Under the pieces are notes generated by a model, which made no database searches, was not told the DNA's origin, and was given only the letters and a program-made list of their open reading frames with translations. From contig JAMPYE010000025.1 in the NCBI GenBank assembly GCA_023700825.1, positions 1-17,394 on the forward strand: a stretch of 17,394 nucleotides of DNA, written 5' to 3'. Shown one piece after another: positions 10,891 through 17,394 of this stretch. Positions within the stretch are counted from its first letter, which is position 1; every line of letters starts with the position of its first letter. The DNA comes from Thermoanaerobaculia bacterium. GTDB taxonomy: Bacteria > Acidobacteriota > Thermoanaerobaculia > Gp7-AA8. A program made the translations under genes and the position numbers.

Positions 10891-10910
10891 CCGTTACAAA
10901 TTCGTGACGG
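10891..10910. promoter_or_regulatory. Dyad upstream of the bufferin-like cluster
   Basis: CCGTTAC (10891-10897) and GTGACGG (10904-10910) form an inverted repeat with one G/T mismatch around AAATTC. It lies between uvrA and the Cys-rich gene, about 130 bp before the ATG. It could be an operator or a weak uvrA hairpin. No clear sigma-70 promoter is visible; TAAAGT near 10959 is only a partial -10 match. Confidence 0.3.
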
Positions 10911-11025
10911 ACAGTCGAGAAGCTCGCGCAATCAGTCACGGTCTTTCTCCGTATCCCGTAAAGTTAGCGCACACCAACCTATTGGGAACGAACGCGGGAC
11001 CCGGCGATCGACACCGGCCCGCAAG

Positions 11026-11031
11026 AGGAGG
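11026..11031 (+). promoter_or_regulatory. Ribosome binding site AGGAGG of the Cys-rich precursor gene
   Basis: AGGAGG is followed by AGAACATCTC and ATG at 11042. The purine-rich run (GAGGAGGAG) gives a strong site and rules out the longer frame that opens at 10904. The downstream enzyme gene has no comparable site. Confidence 0.7.
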
Positions 11032-11041
11032 AGAACATCTC

Positions 11042-11554
11042 ATGAATGGCAAGGACATCCGGAAATTTCTCATCATCAGCGGTGCCGTCGCAGGCCTCGT
11101 CTCGGGGAGCCAGCTTCGCGCGGCACAGTCGGCGCGCGATCTCGCATTGAGCGAGTTGCGCTCCGCCGACGGCAAGGCCTCCGTCTCGACGATGGTCTCG
11201 ATCGACGACACCAAGGACAAGGACAAGCACGGTTGCGGCAAGAACGGATGCGGCGGCAAGGACGGATGTAAGGCCGCCGCCGACAAGCACATCTGCAAGG
11301 GCCACAACGAGTGCAAAGGCAAGGGCAACTGCAAGTCGGGCGACAACGGATGCGCCGGAAAGAACAGCTGCAAGGGCAAGGGCGGTTGCGCCTCGGCCGA
11401 AGCCAAGCACGCGTGCAAGGGCCAGAACGAGTGCAAGGGACTCGGCGGCTGCAAGACCGAAAAGAACGAGTGCGCCGGTAAGAACGAATGCAAGGGCAAG
11501 GGCGGCTGCGCCGTTCCGGGCCATGGCGCCGAAGGCGAGAAGCCCGCGAAGTAA
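11042..11554 (+). CDS. bufA2: Exported Cys-rich repeat precursor, BufA2-like bufferin (metallophore RiPP)
   Basis: 170 residues. An N-terminal signal peptide (KDIRK then FLIISGAVAGLVSGS, probable cleavage after LRAA near 28) predicts export. After a linker with an acidic/Lys run (DDTKDKDK), residues 65-156 hold 15 cysteines in five triads C-x(4,5)-C-x5-C: 65/70/76, 85/91/97, 104/110/116, 125/131/137, 144/150/156. The recurring text CKGxNECKGxGxC and CAGKNxCKGKGGC matches my recollection of BufA2-family bufferins, RiPPs whose Cys are converted by an MNIO enzyme and bind copper in the periplasm. The next two genes encode that enzyme and its partner, which is the main support. The precursor is longer and more repeated than I would expect for the family. 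Without the context it could be mistaken for a metallothionein. Confidence 0.85.
   Translation: MNGKDIRKFLIISGAVAGLVSGSQLRAAQSARDLALSELRSADGKASVSTMVSIDDTKDKDKHGCGKNGCGGKDGCKAAADKHICKGHNECKGKGNCKSGDNGCAGKNSCKGKGGCASAEAKHACKGQNECKGLGGCKTEKNECAGKNECKGKGGCAVPGHGAEGEKPAK
11288..11527 (+). repeat. Tandem 120-bp (40-residue) duplication in the precursor gene
   Basis: Unit 1 (11288-11407, residues 83-122) and unit 2 (11408-11527, residues 123-162) align without gaps. Over the first 35 positions 26 residues are identical, including all six cysteines, and the last five positions diverge. Each unit carries two Cys triads. The copies differ at many silent and replacement positions, so the duplication is not recent. 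Confidence 0.85.
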
Positions 11555-11565
11555 GCTGCGATCTC

Positions 11566-11601
11566 GCGGGAGCGGCTCCATCCCCGCGGAGTCGCTCCCG
11601 C
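11566..11601 (+). promoter_or_regulatory. 14-bp intercistronic hairpin between precursor and MNIO genes
   Basis: 11566-11579 (GCGGGAGCGGCTCC) pairs with 11588-11601 (GGAGTCGCTCCCGC) as 13 Watson-Crick pairs and one G-U pair, with an 8-nt loop. It starts 11 nt after the precursor stop and ends 13 nt before the enzyme ATG. No T-run follows, so it is more likely an attenuator or RNA-stability element than a full terminator. It would favour more precursor than enzyme. Confidence 0.7.
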
Positions 11602-11614
11602 AGTCACCGCGATC

Positions 11615-12475
11615 ATGAACAACCGTTTCAATCTCCCCGACCTCGGCGTCGGCATCGGCCTGCGCACGACGCACTTCAGCCACATCCTCGGCACGTGGCC
11701 GTCCATCGACTGGTTCGAGGCGCTCACCGAGAACTTTCTCGACACCGGCGGTCGTCCCGCATGGGTGCTCGACCAGGTCGCCGAGCGCTACCCGATCGTA
11801 TTGCACGGCGTCTCTCTCTCGATTGGAAGCAGCGACCCGCTCGACACGGCGTATCTCGCGAAGGTCCGCGCGCTCGCCCAGCGAACGCGTGCCGTGTGGG
11901 TCTCCGATCATCTCTGCTGGACGGGAGTGAGCGGGCGCAACACGCACGACCTTCTCCCGCTCCCGTACGACGAGCAGACGCTTCGCCACGTCGTCGCGAG
12001 AGTGAAGCAGGCGTCGGACGTTCTCGAGCGTCCGCTCGTGCTCGAGAATCCGTCGTCGTATCTCGAGTTCGCCTCGTCGTCGATGCCGGAGCACGAGTTC
12101 CTCGCGCGCCTGGCCGAGGAATCGGACTGCGGGCTGTTGCTCGACGTCAACAACGTCTACGTCAGCTCGTTCAATCACGGCTTCGACCCCGTCGAGTACA
12201 TCGACGCGATTCCCTCGGACCGCGTGGTCCAGCACCACCTCGCGGGCCACACGAACAACGGGACGCACATCGTCGACACGCACGACGACTTCGTGATCGA
12301 CGAAGTGTGGGCGCTCTATCGACACGCCGTCTCGCGAACCGGAGCGGTGTCGACGCTGCTCGAATGGGACGCGAACATCCCCGCGTTCGACGTCGTGCAC
12401 GCCGAGGCGCTCAAGGCGCTCGAGCACCGCGGGCCGCACACGCTGAGCGGCAGCGAGGCGGCGCATGTCCGCTGA
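11615..12475 (+). CDS. bufB: DUF692 / MNIO-family oxidase (BufB-like)
   Basis: 286-residue cytoplasmic TIM-barrel enzyme of the multinuclear non-heme iron-dependent oxidase family (as MbnB, HvfB, BufB), which modifies cysteines of ribosomal precursor peptides. The opening LPDLGVGIGLRTTHF is typical. Candidate iron ligands and active-site residues visible in order are H64 (LHGVSLSIGS), H99 (VSDHLCW), E144 (VLENPSSY), D177 and N180 (LLLDVNN), H188 (FNHGFD), H208/H212 (HHLAGH), D221/H223 (DTHDD) and E250 (LLEWD). All conserved blocks are intact. ATG at 11615 has no good Shine-Dalgarno and follows a strong hairpin. Its last 11 nt overlap the next gene. The neighbouring Cys-rich gene is the likely substrate. 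Confidence 0.93.
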   Translation: MNNRFNLPDLGVGIGLRTTHFSHILGTWPSIDWFEALTENFLDTGGRPAWVLDQVAERYPIVLHGVSLSIGSSDPLDTAYLAKVRALAQRTRAVWVSDHLCWTGVSGRNTHDLLPLPYDEQTLRHVVARVKQASDVLERPLVLENPSSYLEFASSSMPEHEFLARLAEESDCGLLLDVNNVYVSSFNHGFDPVEYIDAIPSDRVVQHHLAGHTNNGTHIVDTHDDFVIDEVWALYRHAVSRTGAVSTLLEWDANIPAFDVVHAEALKALEHRGPHTLSGSEAAHVR

Positions 12476-13304
12476 GCTTCCGCTCGAGCGCGTGCAGCGC
12501 TGGATGCTCGAGGTCGTGACGCAGCCAGGCTCGGTGCGCGACGCGCTCGCCTCGCCGCCTGCGCGTCGCGAGATCGAGCGCGAGAGGCTTCCCGAGCTGA
12601 TTCTCCCGTCCCGCACGCTGTCGTCGGAGCAGCGCCTCGGCGTCTACCACGACATGTACATGCTGAGGATGGTCGAAGCACTCGAGTTCGACTACCCCGG
12701 CGTCGCGAAGCTGCTCGGGCACGCGCGATTCCACCGGCTCGTCGAGGGCTACGTCGGCGCATTCCCGTCGCGGAGCTACACGCTGAACCGGCTCGGCGAC
12801 CATCTTCCCGAGTACATCGCTTCGCACGGTGCGATGCCGCGCCGGGCGCTGCTCGCGGACCTCGCGCGATTCGAGCTCGCCATCACGCTGGCCTTCGATG
12901 CCGCACGGAGCGCGACACTCTCGCCCGAAGCGATCCTCTCAGTTCCCGCTGAGGCGTGGGCCGAGGCACGATTCCGGACGATCGACGCGCTGCAGCTGCT
13001 TCGCGTCGACTACCCGGTCGACGACTATCTCCAATCGATCAAAGATGGCGGAACGCGCCCGCCGCTTCGGAAGGCGACCAGGTGGATCCTCGTGTTCCGG
13101 AGCGAGCTCTCCGTGCGCCGCGTCGCGCTCTCGAAGCGGGAATGGACTATGCTCGAAGCCCTGCACGAAGGCCTGACGCTCCCTGCCGCCGTCGACCGAA
13201 TGTCCGCATTCCGGCCGCGGATCTCGGAGACCGAGCTCTTCACCTGGTTTCGGGAGTGGACTCGCATGGGGCTTTTCTCCGCGATCGAACTGGCCGGGAG
13301 CTGA
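12465..13304 (+). CDS. bufC: DUF2063 / HvfC-BufC partner protein
   Basis: 279 residues. The N-terminal half (about 8-110) is the HvfC/BufC DUF2063 domain, with RVQRWMLEVV, then the diagnostic RLGVYHDMYMLRMVEALEFDYPGVAKLLG (about 56-84) and FPSRSYTLNRLGDHLPEYI. The C-terminal half (about 120-275) looks like a helical and beta region ending in a winged-helix-like segment; in related systems the partner helps recognise the precursor peptide. It acts with the MNIO enzyme. The ATG lies inside the 3' end of bufB (11-nt overlap) with GAGG 6 nt upstream, indicating translational coupling and equal expression. The stop is 7 nt from the convergent c-di-GMP gene. No DoxX-type gene follows, unlike many such clusters. 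Confidence 0.92.
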   Translation: MSAELPLERVQRWMLEVVTQPGSVRDALASPPARREIERERLPELILPSRTLSSEQRLGVYHDMYMLRMVEALEFDYPGVAKLLGHARFHRLVEGYVGAFPSRSYTLNRLGDHLPEYIASHGAMPRRALLADLARFELAITLAFDAARSATLSPEAILSVPAEAWAEARFRTIDALQLLRVDYPVDDYLQSIKDGGTRPPLRKATRWILVFRSELSVRRVALSKREWTMLEALHEGLTLPAAVDRMSAFRPRISETELFTWFREWTRMGLFSAIELAGS

Positions 13305-13311
13305 CCCCGCT

Positions 13312-16300
13312 TCACATTGCGAGAAGGCTCTCGGGATCGAGACCGTTCTGCGCCGTGTCGCGCGCGAGCATCGCGCGGAGCTCGTCGGCCGGGACGGGGT
13401 GACTGAAGAGCATCCCCTGCATCTCGTAACAGCGCCGCTCCTTGAGGAATCGAACCTGCTCGCGCGTCTCCACGCCTTCGGCCACCACCCGGAGCTTGAG
13501 CATGCGCGCGATGTTGATGATCGCCGTGACGATCGCGGCATCGCTCGGGTCGATCACGAGGTCGCGGATGAAGGAGCGATCGATCTTCACGCAGTCGATC
13601 GGCATGTGCTTCAGGTAGGTAAGCGAGGAGTAGCCGGTCCCGAAATCGTCGATCGCGATCGAGACGCCCATCTCGCGCAGCCTATTCAGTGTCTCGACGC
13701 TCGTCTCTGTGTTCTCGAGCGCCGCACTCTCGGTGATCTCGAGCTCGAGCGTCGACGCCGGGAGCCCCGAGCGCTCGAGCGCGCTGGCGACCACGTCGCG
13801 GAGATCGGATCTCTGCAGCTGTCGCGCCGAGAGATTCACCGACATGCGCAGCGGGTCCGAACCGTCGCGCCGGAAGGACCGCGCCTGGAGCAGCGCTTCG
13901 TGCAGCACCCAGTTGCCGATCGGCACGATCAGGCGGCTCTCTTCCGCCAGCGGGATGAACGACTCCGGAGGCATGAGACCGTGCTCGGGATGATTCCAGC
14001 GGAGCAGCGCCTCGAAGCCGGTGACCTCCCCCGTGTCGAGCCGGAGCATGGGCTGGTAGTGCAGCACGAGCTCCCCGCGCCCGGCCGCGCCACGCAGCCG
14101 CGTCTCCAGGGAGAGCCTCTCCATCGTGCGCAGCTTCAGCTGCGGAGTGCAGAGCTGGTAGTTGTCACGCCCCAGCTCTTTTGCGCGGTAGAGCGCGTTG
14201 TCCGCGTTGCGGAGCAGCGTCTCCGCGTCGTTGCCGTCGTCGGGGAAGAGCGCAACGCCGATGCTCCCGGTGACGACGAGGTCGCGATCACCGAGCCGAA
14301 CCGGCTCCTGGAACGACAATAGGATCTTCTCCGCCACCCGCGCAGCGTCGTCCAGCTCGCGCAGGCCCCCGACGAGAATCGTGAATTCGTCGCCGCCAAG
14401 GCGCGCCACGGTGTCCTCCTCGCGCACGGCTGCCCGCAGCCGGTCGGAGACGATCAGCAGCAGCTCGTCGCCCGCGGTGTGTCCCAGCGTGTCGTTGACC
14501 GTCTTGAAGCGGTCGAGGTCGAGATACATCACGGCGAGAACGGTGCCGGCGCGCCGGTTCTGCGCCAGCGCGACGCTCAGGCGGTCGGTGAACATCCGCC
14601 GGTTAGGCAGCAGCGTCAACACGTCGTGATACGCCTGGAACTCCATCTGTTCCTCGGCGAGCTTGAGCGTGCTGATGTCGACCATCGTCCCCTCGACGAC
14701 GTCGGCGTCCCCCTCGCGAATCATCGTGACGTTCTCGAGAATCCAGACCTTCGAGCCGTCCGGCCGCGTGAGGCAGAGCTCGACTCCGGTGAGCGACCCC
14801 CCGTCGCGCAGCGTCTCGACGATCGCCTCCCGCTCCTCCGACTCGAAGAAGAGCTCGGAGAAGTTGCGGCCGATGGCCCGCGCGCGCGACTCGAGCTTCA
14901 GGATCCTCGCGAACGCGTCGTTGCAGTCGAGGATCGTGCCGTCGGCCGACGCGCGGTACACGCCGGCGGCATTCCTCTCGAAGAGCTGGCGGTAGCGTCG
15001 TTCAGAGGCCTGAGTCGCCGCCTCGGCGAGCCGTCGCTCGGTGACTTCGCGGAAGCTCCAGACACGCCCTACGACCTTGCCGTCGAGAAGGCGGGGGATC
15101 GACACTCGCTCGAAAACCCGCCCGTCCTTGAGCTCGACGACGTCGAAGCTTTGCTCGTCGCCGCCGAGGCCGCTCGCGCGCATCATCGCGTCGAGGAACG
15201 CCTCCGGGGACTTCAGCGTGTCGAGAATGCTGCGGATCAGCTCCTCGCCGCGGCCCTGATCGAGCACCCTCTGCGGGATCTGCCACGCGCTCACGAGCCG
15301 CTGGTTGTAGGAGACGATTCGCCCGTCGTTGTCGATGACGAGGATCGCGTCGCCGGTGGAGTCGAGGGTCGATCGGAGCAGGGAAGTCGTCTCGCGGATC
15401 TTCGCCTCGGCCTTGCGGCGCTCCCGAATGTCGCGGAGCACCATCACCATGCCCCGCGCCCCTCCCACGTCGCTGAATGCGGCCATCGACACGCTCATCG
15501 GAATCGACGCGCCGTTCCGGGCACGGAAGACGCGCTCGATCTCGCGCACCACCCCTCCGTGCATCAGGGCTCGAACGCGATCGCTCCGGGAGGAGTCGAT
15601 ATCCTCGCGCTCGACCAGCCGGTCGATCGTTTCCCCGCGCAACTCGTCCTCCGTGTAACCGAAGAGCGATTCCACCGCGTGATTGACGAGCTGGATCCGC
15701 CCGTCGCGATCGATCACGATCAGCCCATCCGCGATCGTGTCGACGATGAGATTCGCCGTCATCGCGAGGTTCACCGGGAAGAGCTGCCGCGCCGTGCTTC
15801 GGACGAACGCCTGCGCGCCGAACGCCGTGATCGCGAGCCAGCTCACCGGAAACATCGGCACGCCGAACGCCGGGAGAAAGTCGAGCGCCGCGCAGCCGCC
15901 GATGGCGAACGTCCTCGTCACCGAAACGAGGTCGGCCCGGCGCGCGGAGTTCGTCTCGGCCCGATGGCGCCGGAACAGAACGAAACCGCTCCCGGCGAGC
16001 AGCACGATGGTGAAGACCAGGAAGAGAGAGAGGGCCTCACCCCCCGCCGGGAAACGCCCCCAGCCGTACTCGTGGAAGCCGGAGACGATCAGATCGGTCG
16101 AGAACCCGATCCACGCGATGACGAGCGCCACGACGATCGAGACGATCATGAACGACCGCGCAAGCGAGCGCCGCGCGATGAGAGGCTCGGCGAAACTGTA
16201 AAAACCGACCGGCAGAAACGTGGCGAACAGGAGGCCGCGGTGCATCCACTGTTCGGCCAGCATCTCGTCCGCAACCACGTGCATCGCGCAGAAACAGGCG

Positions 16301-16473
16301 AGCCAGCCCGAGGCAAGAACGAGTACCAGCGCGAACCTGTGGCCGAACGACGAGTGACGATGGCGGCGAAGGATGAGCGACGCCATCACCAGGGCGCAGA
16401 CCGACGCGCTCCCCGCCAGCGCTCCGGGGAGCCCGACTTCGAAGGCCGCACTGCTCTGCAAGAGACCGTTCAC
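13312..16473 (-). CDS. Membrane PAS-PAS-PAS-GGDEF-EAL cyclic-di-GMP enzyme
   Basis: 1053 residues. The N-terminal ~225 residues contain about seven hydrophobic segments (near 11-35, 43-65, 77-98, 107-130, 146-166, 185-205, 208-222), a membrane sensor. Three PAS domains follow: about 240-355 (DTIADGLIVIDRDGRI), 362-485 (DSTGDAILVIDNDGRI), 490-612 (NAAGVYRASADGTILD). GGDEF (about 613-775) has the intact motif at 693-697 and an inhibitory RxxD five residues before it. EAL (about 790-1040) keeps EALLR (821), VNLSARQL, LEITES, DDFGTGYSS, VKIDRS, VAEGVET and a Gln in MQG. Both cyclase and phosphodiesterase sites therefore look functional; net activity cannot be told. Start is GTG with a poor Shine-Dalgarno. 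It is last in a PilZ-receiver-GGDEF/EAL row. Confidence 0.95.
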   Translation of the reverse strand: MNGLLQSSAAFEVGLPGALAGSASVCALVMASLILRRHRHSSFGHRFALVLVLASGWLACFCAMHVVADEMLAEQWMHRGLLFATFLPVGFYSFAEPLIARRSLARSFMIVSIVVALVIAWIGFSTDLIVSGFHEYGWGRFPAGGEALSLFLVFTIVLLAGSGFVLFRRHRAETNSARRADLVSVTRTFAIGGCAALDFLPAFGVPMFPVSWLAITAFGAQAFVRSTARQLFPVNLAMTANLIVDTIADGLIVIDRDGRIQLVNHAVESLFGYTEDELRGETIDRLVEREDIDSSRSDRVRALMHGGVVREIERVFRARNGASIPMSVSMAAFSDVGGARGMVMVLRDIRERRKAEAKIRETTSLLRSTLDSTGDAILVIDNDGRIVSYNQRLVSAWQIPQRVLDQGRGEELIRSILDTLKSPEAFLDAMMRASGLGGDEQSFDVVELKDGRVFERVSIPRLLDGKVVGRVWSFREVTERRLAEAATQASERRYRQLFERNAAGVYRASADGTILDCNDAFARILKLESRARAIGRNFSELFFESEEREAIVETLRDGGSLTGVELCLTRPDGSKVWILENVTMIREGDADVVEGTMVDISTLKLAEEQMEFQAYHDVLTLLPNRRMFTDRLSVALAQNRRAGTVLAVMYLDLDRFKTVNDTLGHTAGDELLLIVSDRLRAAVREEDTVARLGGDEFTILVGGLRELDDAARVAEKILLSFQEPVRLGDRDLVVTGSIGVALFPDDGNDAETLLRNADNALYRAKELGRDNYQLCTPQLKLRTMERLSLETRLRGAAGRGELVLHYQPMLRLDTGEVTGFEALLRWNHPEHGLMPPESFIPLAEESRLIVPIGNWVLHEALLQARSFRRDGSDPLRMSVNLSARQLQRSDLRDVVASALERSGLPASTLELEITESAALENTETSVETLNRLREMGVSIAIDDFGTGYSSLTYLKHMPIDCVKIDRSFIRDLVIDPSDAAIVTAIINIARMLKLRVVAEGVETREQVRFLKERRCYEMQGMLFSHPVPADELRAMLARDTAQNGLDPESLLAM

Positions 16474-16517
16474 GACAGATCGAGCCCGGTCAGAGGCTGA
16501 CGCGACCCTCCCTGCCC

Positions 16518-16531
16518 GCCGGCTTCCCGGC
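16518..16531. promoter_or_regulatory. Small hairpin between receiver and GGDEF/EAL genes
   Basis: GCCGG and CCGGC pair across a 4-nt loop in the 96-nt spacer on the minus-strand transcript. With only five base pairs and no T-run it is a weak candidate for a processing or stability element. Confidence 0.2.
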
Positions 16532-16569
16532 CTGCAGTGGGTCTCCGCTCGTCCGGTCCTGCGCTCGAC

Positions 16570-16968
16570 TCACCCTCGAGTCGATTTGAGCCACTCTTCG
16601 ACCTGGTTGATGAAGTTGATGCTGTTCGAGGTCTTCTTGATGTAGCCGCTCGCCCCCGAGCGGCCGACCAGTTCCTTCAACTCCTCCTCCGGCTTGGAGG
16701 AATGGAGCACGATCGGGCTCTTCTGGAGGAAGTCGAACAGCTTCGTCAACTCGAGCACCTGGTCGCCACGAAGCGCCGGCATCTCGACGTCGAGCAGAAT
16801 CAGATCGGGCTTCTCGCTGTGAACGATCGCCGGAAGGCGGAGCGCCGAATTCGACGTGAGTACCGAGTACCCCGCGGCCTCGAGCGTTCTCCGGGCGATC
16901 GACAGGGCGGTCTCGCTGTCGTCGATGACGAGTATCTTTCCTTTGTGTGCCGGGCCCTGGCTTTCCAT
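16570..16968 (-). CDS. CheY-like single-domain response regulator
   Basis: 132 residues, a receiver domain only, with no output domain. Acidic pocket D16/D17 (VIDDSE), phospho-acceptor D60 (LILLDVEMP), switch Ser90 (IVLHSS) and Lys111 (GYIKKTS) are all present, so phosphorylation is expected. Cytoplasmic. AAGGG lies 7 nt before the ATG. It sits 96 nt upstream of the membrane GGDEF/EAL gene and 48 nt after the PilZ-like remnant, all on the same strand, which suggests a role in signalling linked to c-di-GMP. No histidine kinase is in the window. The partner kinase and target are unknown. Confidence 0.95.
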   Translation of the reverse strand: MESQGPAHKGKILVIDDSETALSIARRTLEAAGYSVLTSNSALRLPAIVHSEKPDLILLDVEMPALRGDQVLELTKLFDFLQKSPIVLHSSKPEEELKELVGRSGASGYIKKTSNSINFINQVEEWLKSTRG

Positions 16969-17016
16969 TCGGAATCCCTTCGTGAGGGCCTTATTGTACG
17001 AGATCGGGTCGGATCT

Positions 17017-17279
17017 TCATACGGCGACGGAAGAGAGGTCCTCCTCTTCCCGCTCGCCTGCGCAACCGCCGAGCATCTTCGACACGAGCAGACGCAGCTT
17101 TTCCCGCGATTGCTCGGCGGCGGAGGTGAACCGGATCCCGGAGATGTAAGTGACCGATCCCGGGCGCGTCGCGCTTCGCTGCAACCTGCAACGCACGACT
17201 TCGCACGAAAGCTGGAACGAGTCGTCACCCCGATCGAACCGGATCCGGAGCTCGCGACGCACCGCGAGAGGAGCTGGCC
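17017..17279 (-). pseudogene. PilZ-domain gene remnant, 5' half lost to an insertion sequence
   Basis: Only the C-terminal part of a PilZ-like c-di-GMP receptor is readable: PAPLAVRRELRIRFD, then FQLSCEVVRCRL and the characteristic SVTYISGIRFTS followed by an amphipathic helix (REKLRLLVSKML). The RxxxR motif and the D/NxSxxG motif that bind c-di-GMP should precede this, but none of the three minus-strand frames to the window edge shows them. The frame stays open across the insertion sequence boundary, giving unrelated sequence. A GTG at 17262 could start an 81-residue product, but it would lack the ligand-binding motifs. The PilZ assignment rests on half a small domain. Confidence 0.55.
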
Positions 17280-17335
17280 TGTTCCCCGAAAACCGGTCCA
17301 GATGATATGAGAGTCTGAACGCCCGAAACAGGGGC

Positions 17336-17341
17336 AGGAGG
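17336..17341 (+). promoter_or_regulatory. Ribosome binding site of the transposase orfA
   Basis: AGGAGG is followed 7 nt later by GTG at 17349. Strong Shine-Dalgarno and correct spacing support the GTG start of the partial transposase gene. Confidence 0.65.
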
Positions 17342-17348
17342 GCTCGTC

Positions 17349-17394
17349 GTGAAGAAGAAGAAGCATACCCCCGAAGAGATCGTGAAGAAGCTCC
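17349..17394 (+). CDS. IS3-family transposase OrfA, N-terminal fragment
   Basis: Only 15 codons are in the window, reading (M)KKKKHTPEEIVKKL. The pattern basic run-HT(P/A)EEIV-x-KL is the usual start of the IS3-family OrfA helix-turn-helix protein, which begins transposase translation before a frameshift into OrfB. The start is GTG with AGGAGG 7 nt upstream. It is cut by the window edge, so intactness cannot be judged. Confidence 0.72.
   Translation, partial: MKKKKHTPEEIVKKL

Larger units (their letters stand above)
17280..17394 (+). mobile_element. Left end of an IS3-family insertion sequence (partial)
   Basis: The transposase gene starting at 17349 is preceded by about 70 nt with no coding sense. 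The TG at 17280-17281, beginning TGTTCCCCGAAAACCGG, is a candidate left terminus: IS3-family ends begin with TG, and PilZ-like coding on the other strand stops making sense just here. The exact boundary is uncertain by perhaps 30 nt. The right end and target duplication lie beyond the window. Confidence 0.5.

Noticed and set aside
10904..11041. 46-codon extension of the Cys-rich precursor
   Set aside because: It would read through the ribosome binding site; the signal peptide is N-terminal only when starting at 11042.
11236..11510. Cys-rich repeat protein as a metallothionein
   Set aside because: A signal peptide and adjacent DUF692/DUF2063 genes point to an exported, enzymatically modified bufferin rather than a cytoplasmic metallothionein.
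10979..12616. 545-codon minus-strand frame over the bufferin-like cluster
   Set aside because: Covers three convincing genes on the plus strand and shows no domain; alanine/leucine-rich part is the complement of the Lys/Cys/Gly repeats.
14479..16500. 673-codon plus-strand frame opposite the GGDEF/EAL gene
   Set aside because: Shadow of the strongly supported PAS-GGDEF-EAL gene; Arg/Glu/His-rich without recognisable features.

Overview
The window is GC-rich bacterial chromosomal DNA with dense genes, many AGGAGG-type ribosome binding sites and no rRNA, tRNA or CRISPR array. The gene content (MtgA, enolase, UvrA, large Ig-like secreted proteins, heptamer and palindromic intergenic repeats) suggests a Gram-negative environmental organism. 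Acidobacteriota-like (for example Thermoanaerobaculia) is my best guess; this is inference from style, not a marker-gene result.

Layout. (1) 33-3128, minus strand: mtgA (peptidoglycan glycosyltransferase with a Pro/Glu/Thr/Ser-rich tail), eno (enolase), and a small exported protein built from two copies of one ~57-residue unit. (2) 3223-7348, plus strand: a 1024-residue multidomain secreted protein with a duplicated C-terminal module, an unrecognised 112-residue protein, and a B3/B4 tRNA-binding-domain protein. (3) 7471-7788, minus strand: cutA, with a promoter placed so that its mRNA would be leaderless; it faces the B3/B4 gene across a strongly palindromic spacer. (4) 7990-10824, plus strand: uvrA. 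(5) 11042-13304, plus strand: a three-gene cluster with the architecture of a bufferin (BufA2-type copper-binding RiPP) pathway. It has an exported Cys-rich precursor, a DUF692/MNIO oxidase and a DUF2063 partner protein. (6) 13312 to about 17279, minus strand: a cyclic-di-GMP module (PilZ remnant, CheY-like receiver, membrane protein with three PAS domains plus GGDEF and EAL). (7) From about 17280 to the right edge, plus strand: the left end of an apparent IS3-family insertion sequence that has removed the 5' half of the PilZ gene.

The most interesting part is the bufferin-like cluster. Its precursor is 170 residues with 15 cysteines in five C-x(4,5)-C-x5-C triads, and four of the triads sit in a tandem duplication of a 40-residue (120 bp) unit. 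A 14-bp hairpin separates the precursor gene from the enzyme gene, and the enzyme and partner genes overlap. The expected steps are export of the precursor, oxidation of some cysteines by the BufB/BufC pair, and metal (probably copper) sequestration in the periplasm. The second notable point is the insertion sequence interrupting the first gene of the c-di-GMP module.
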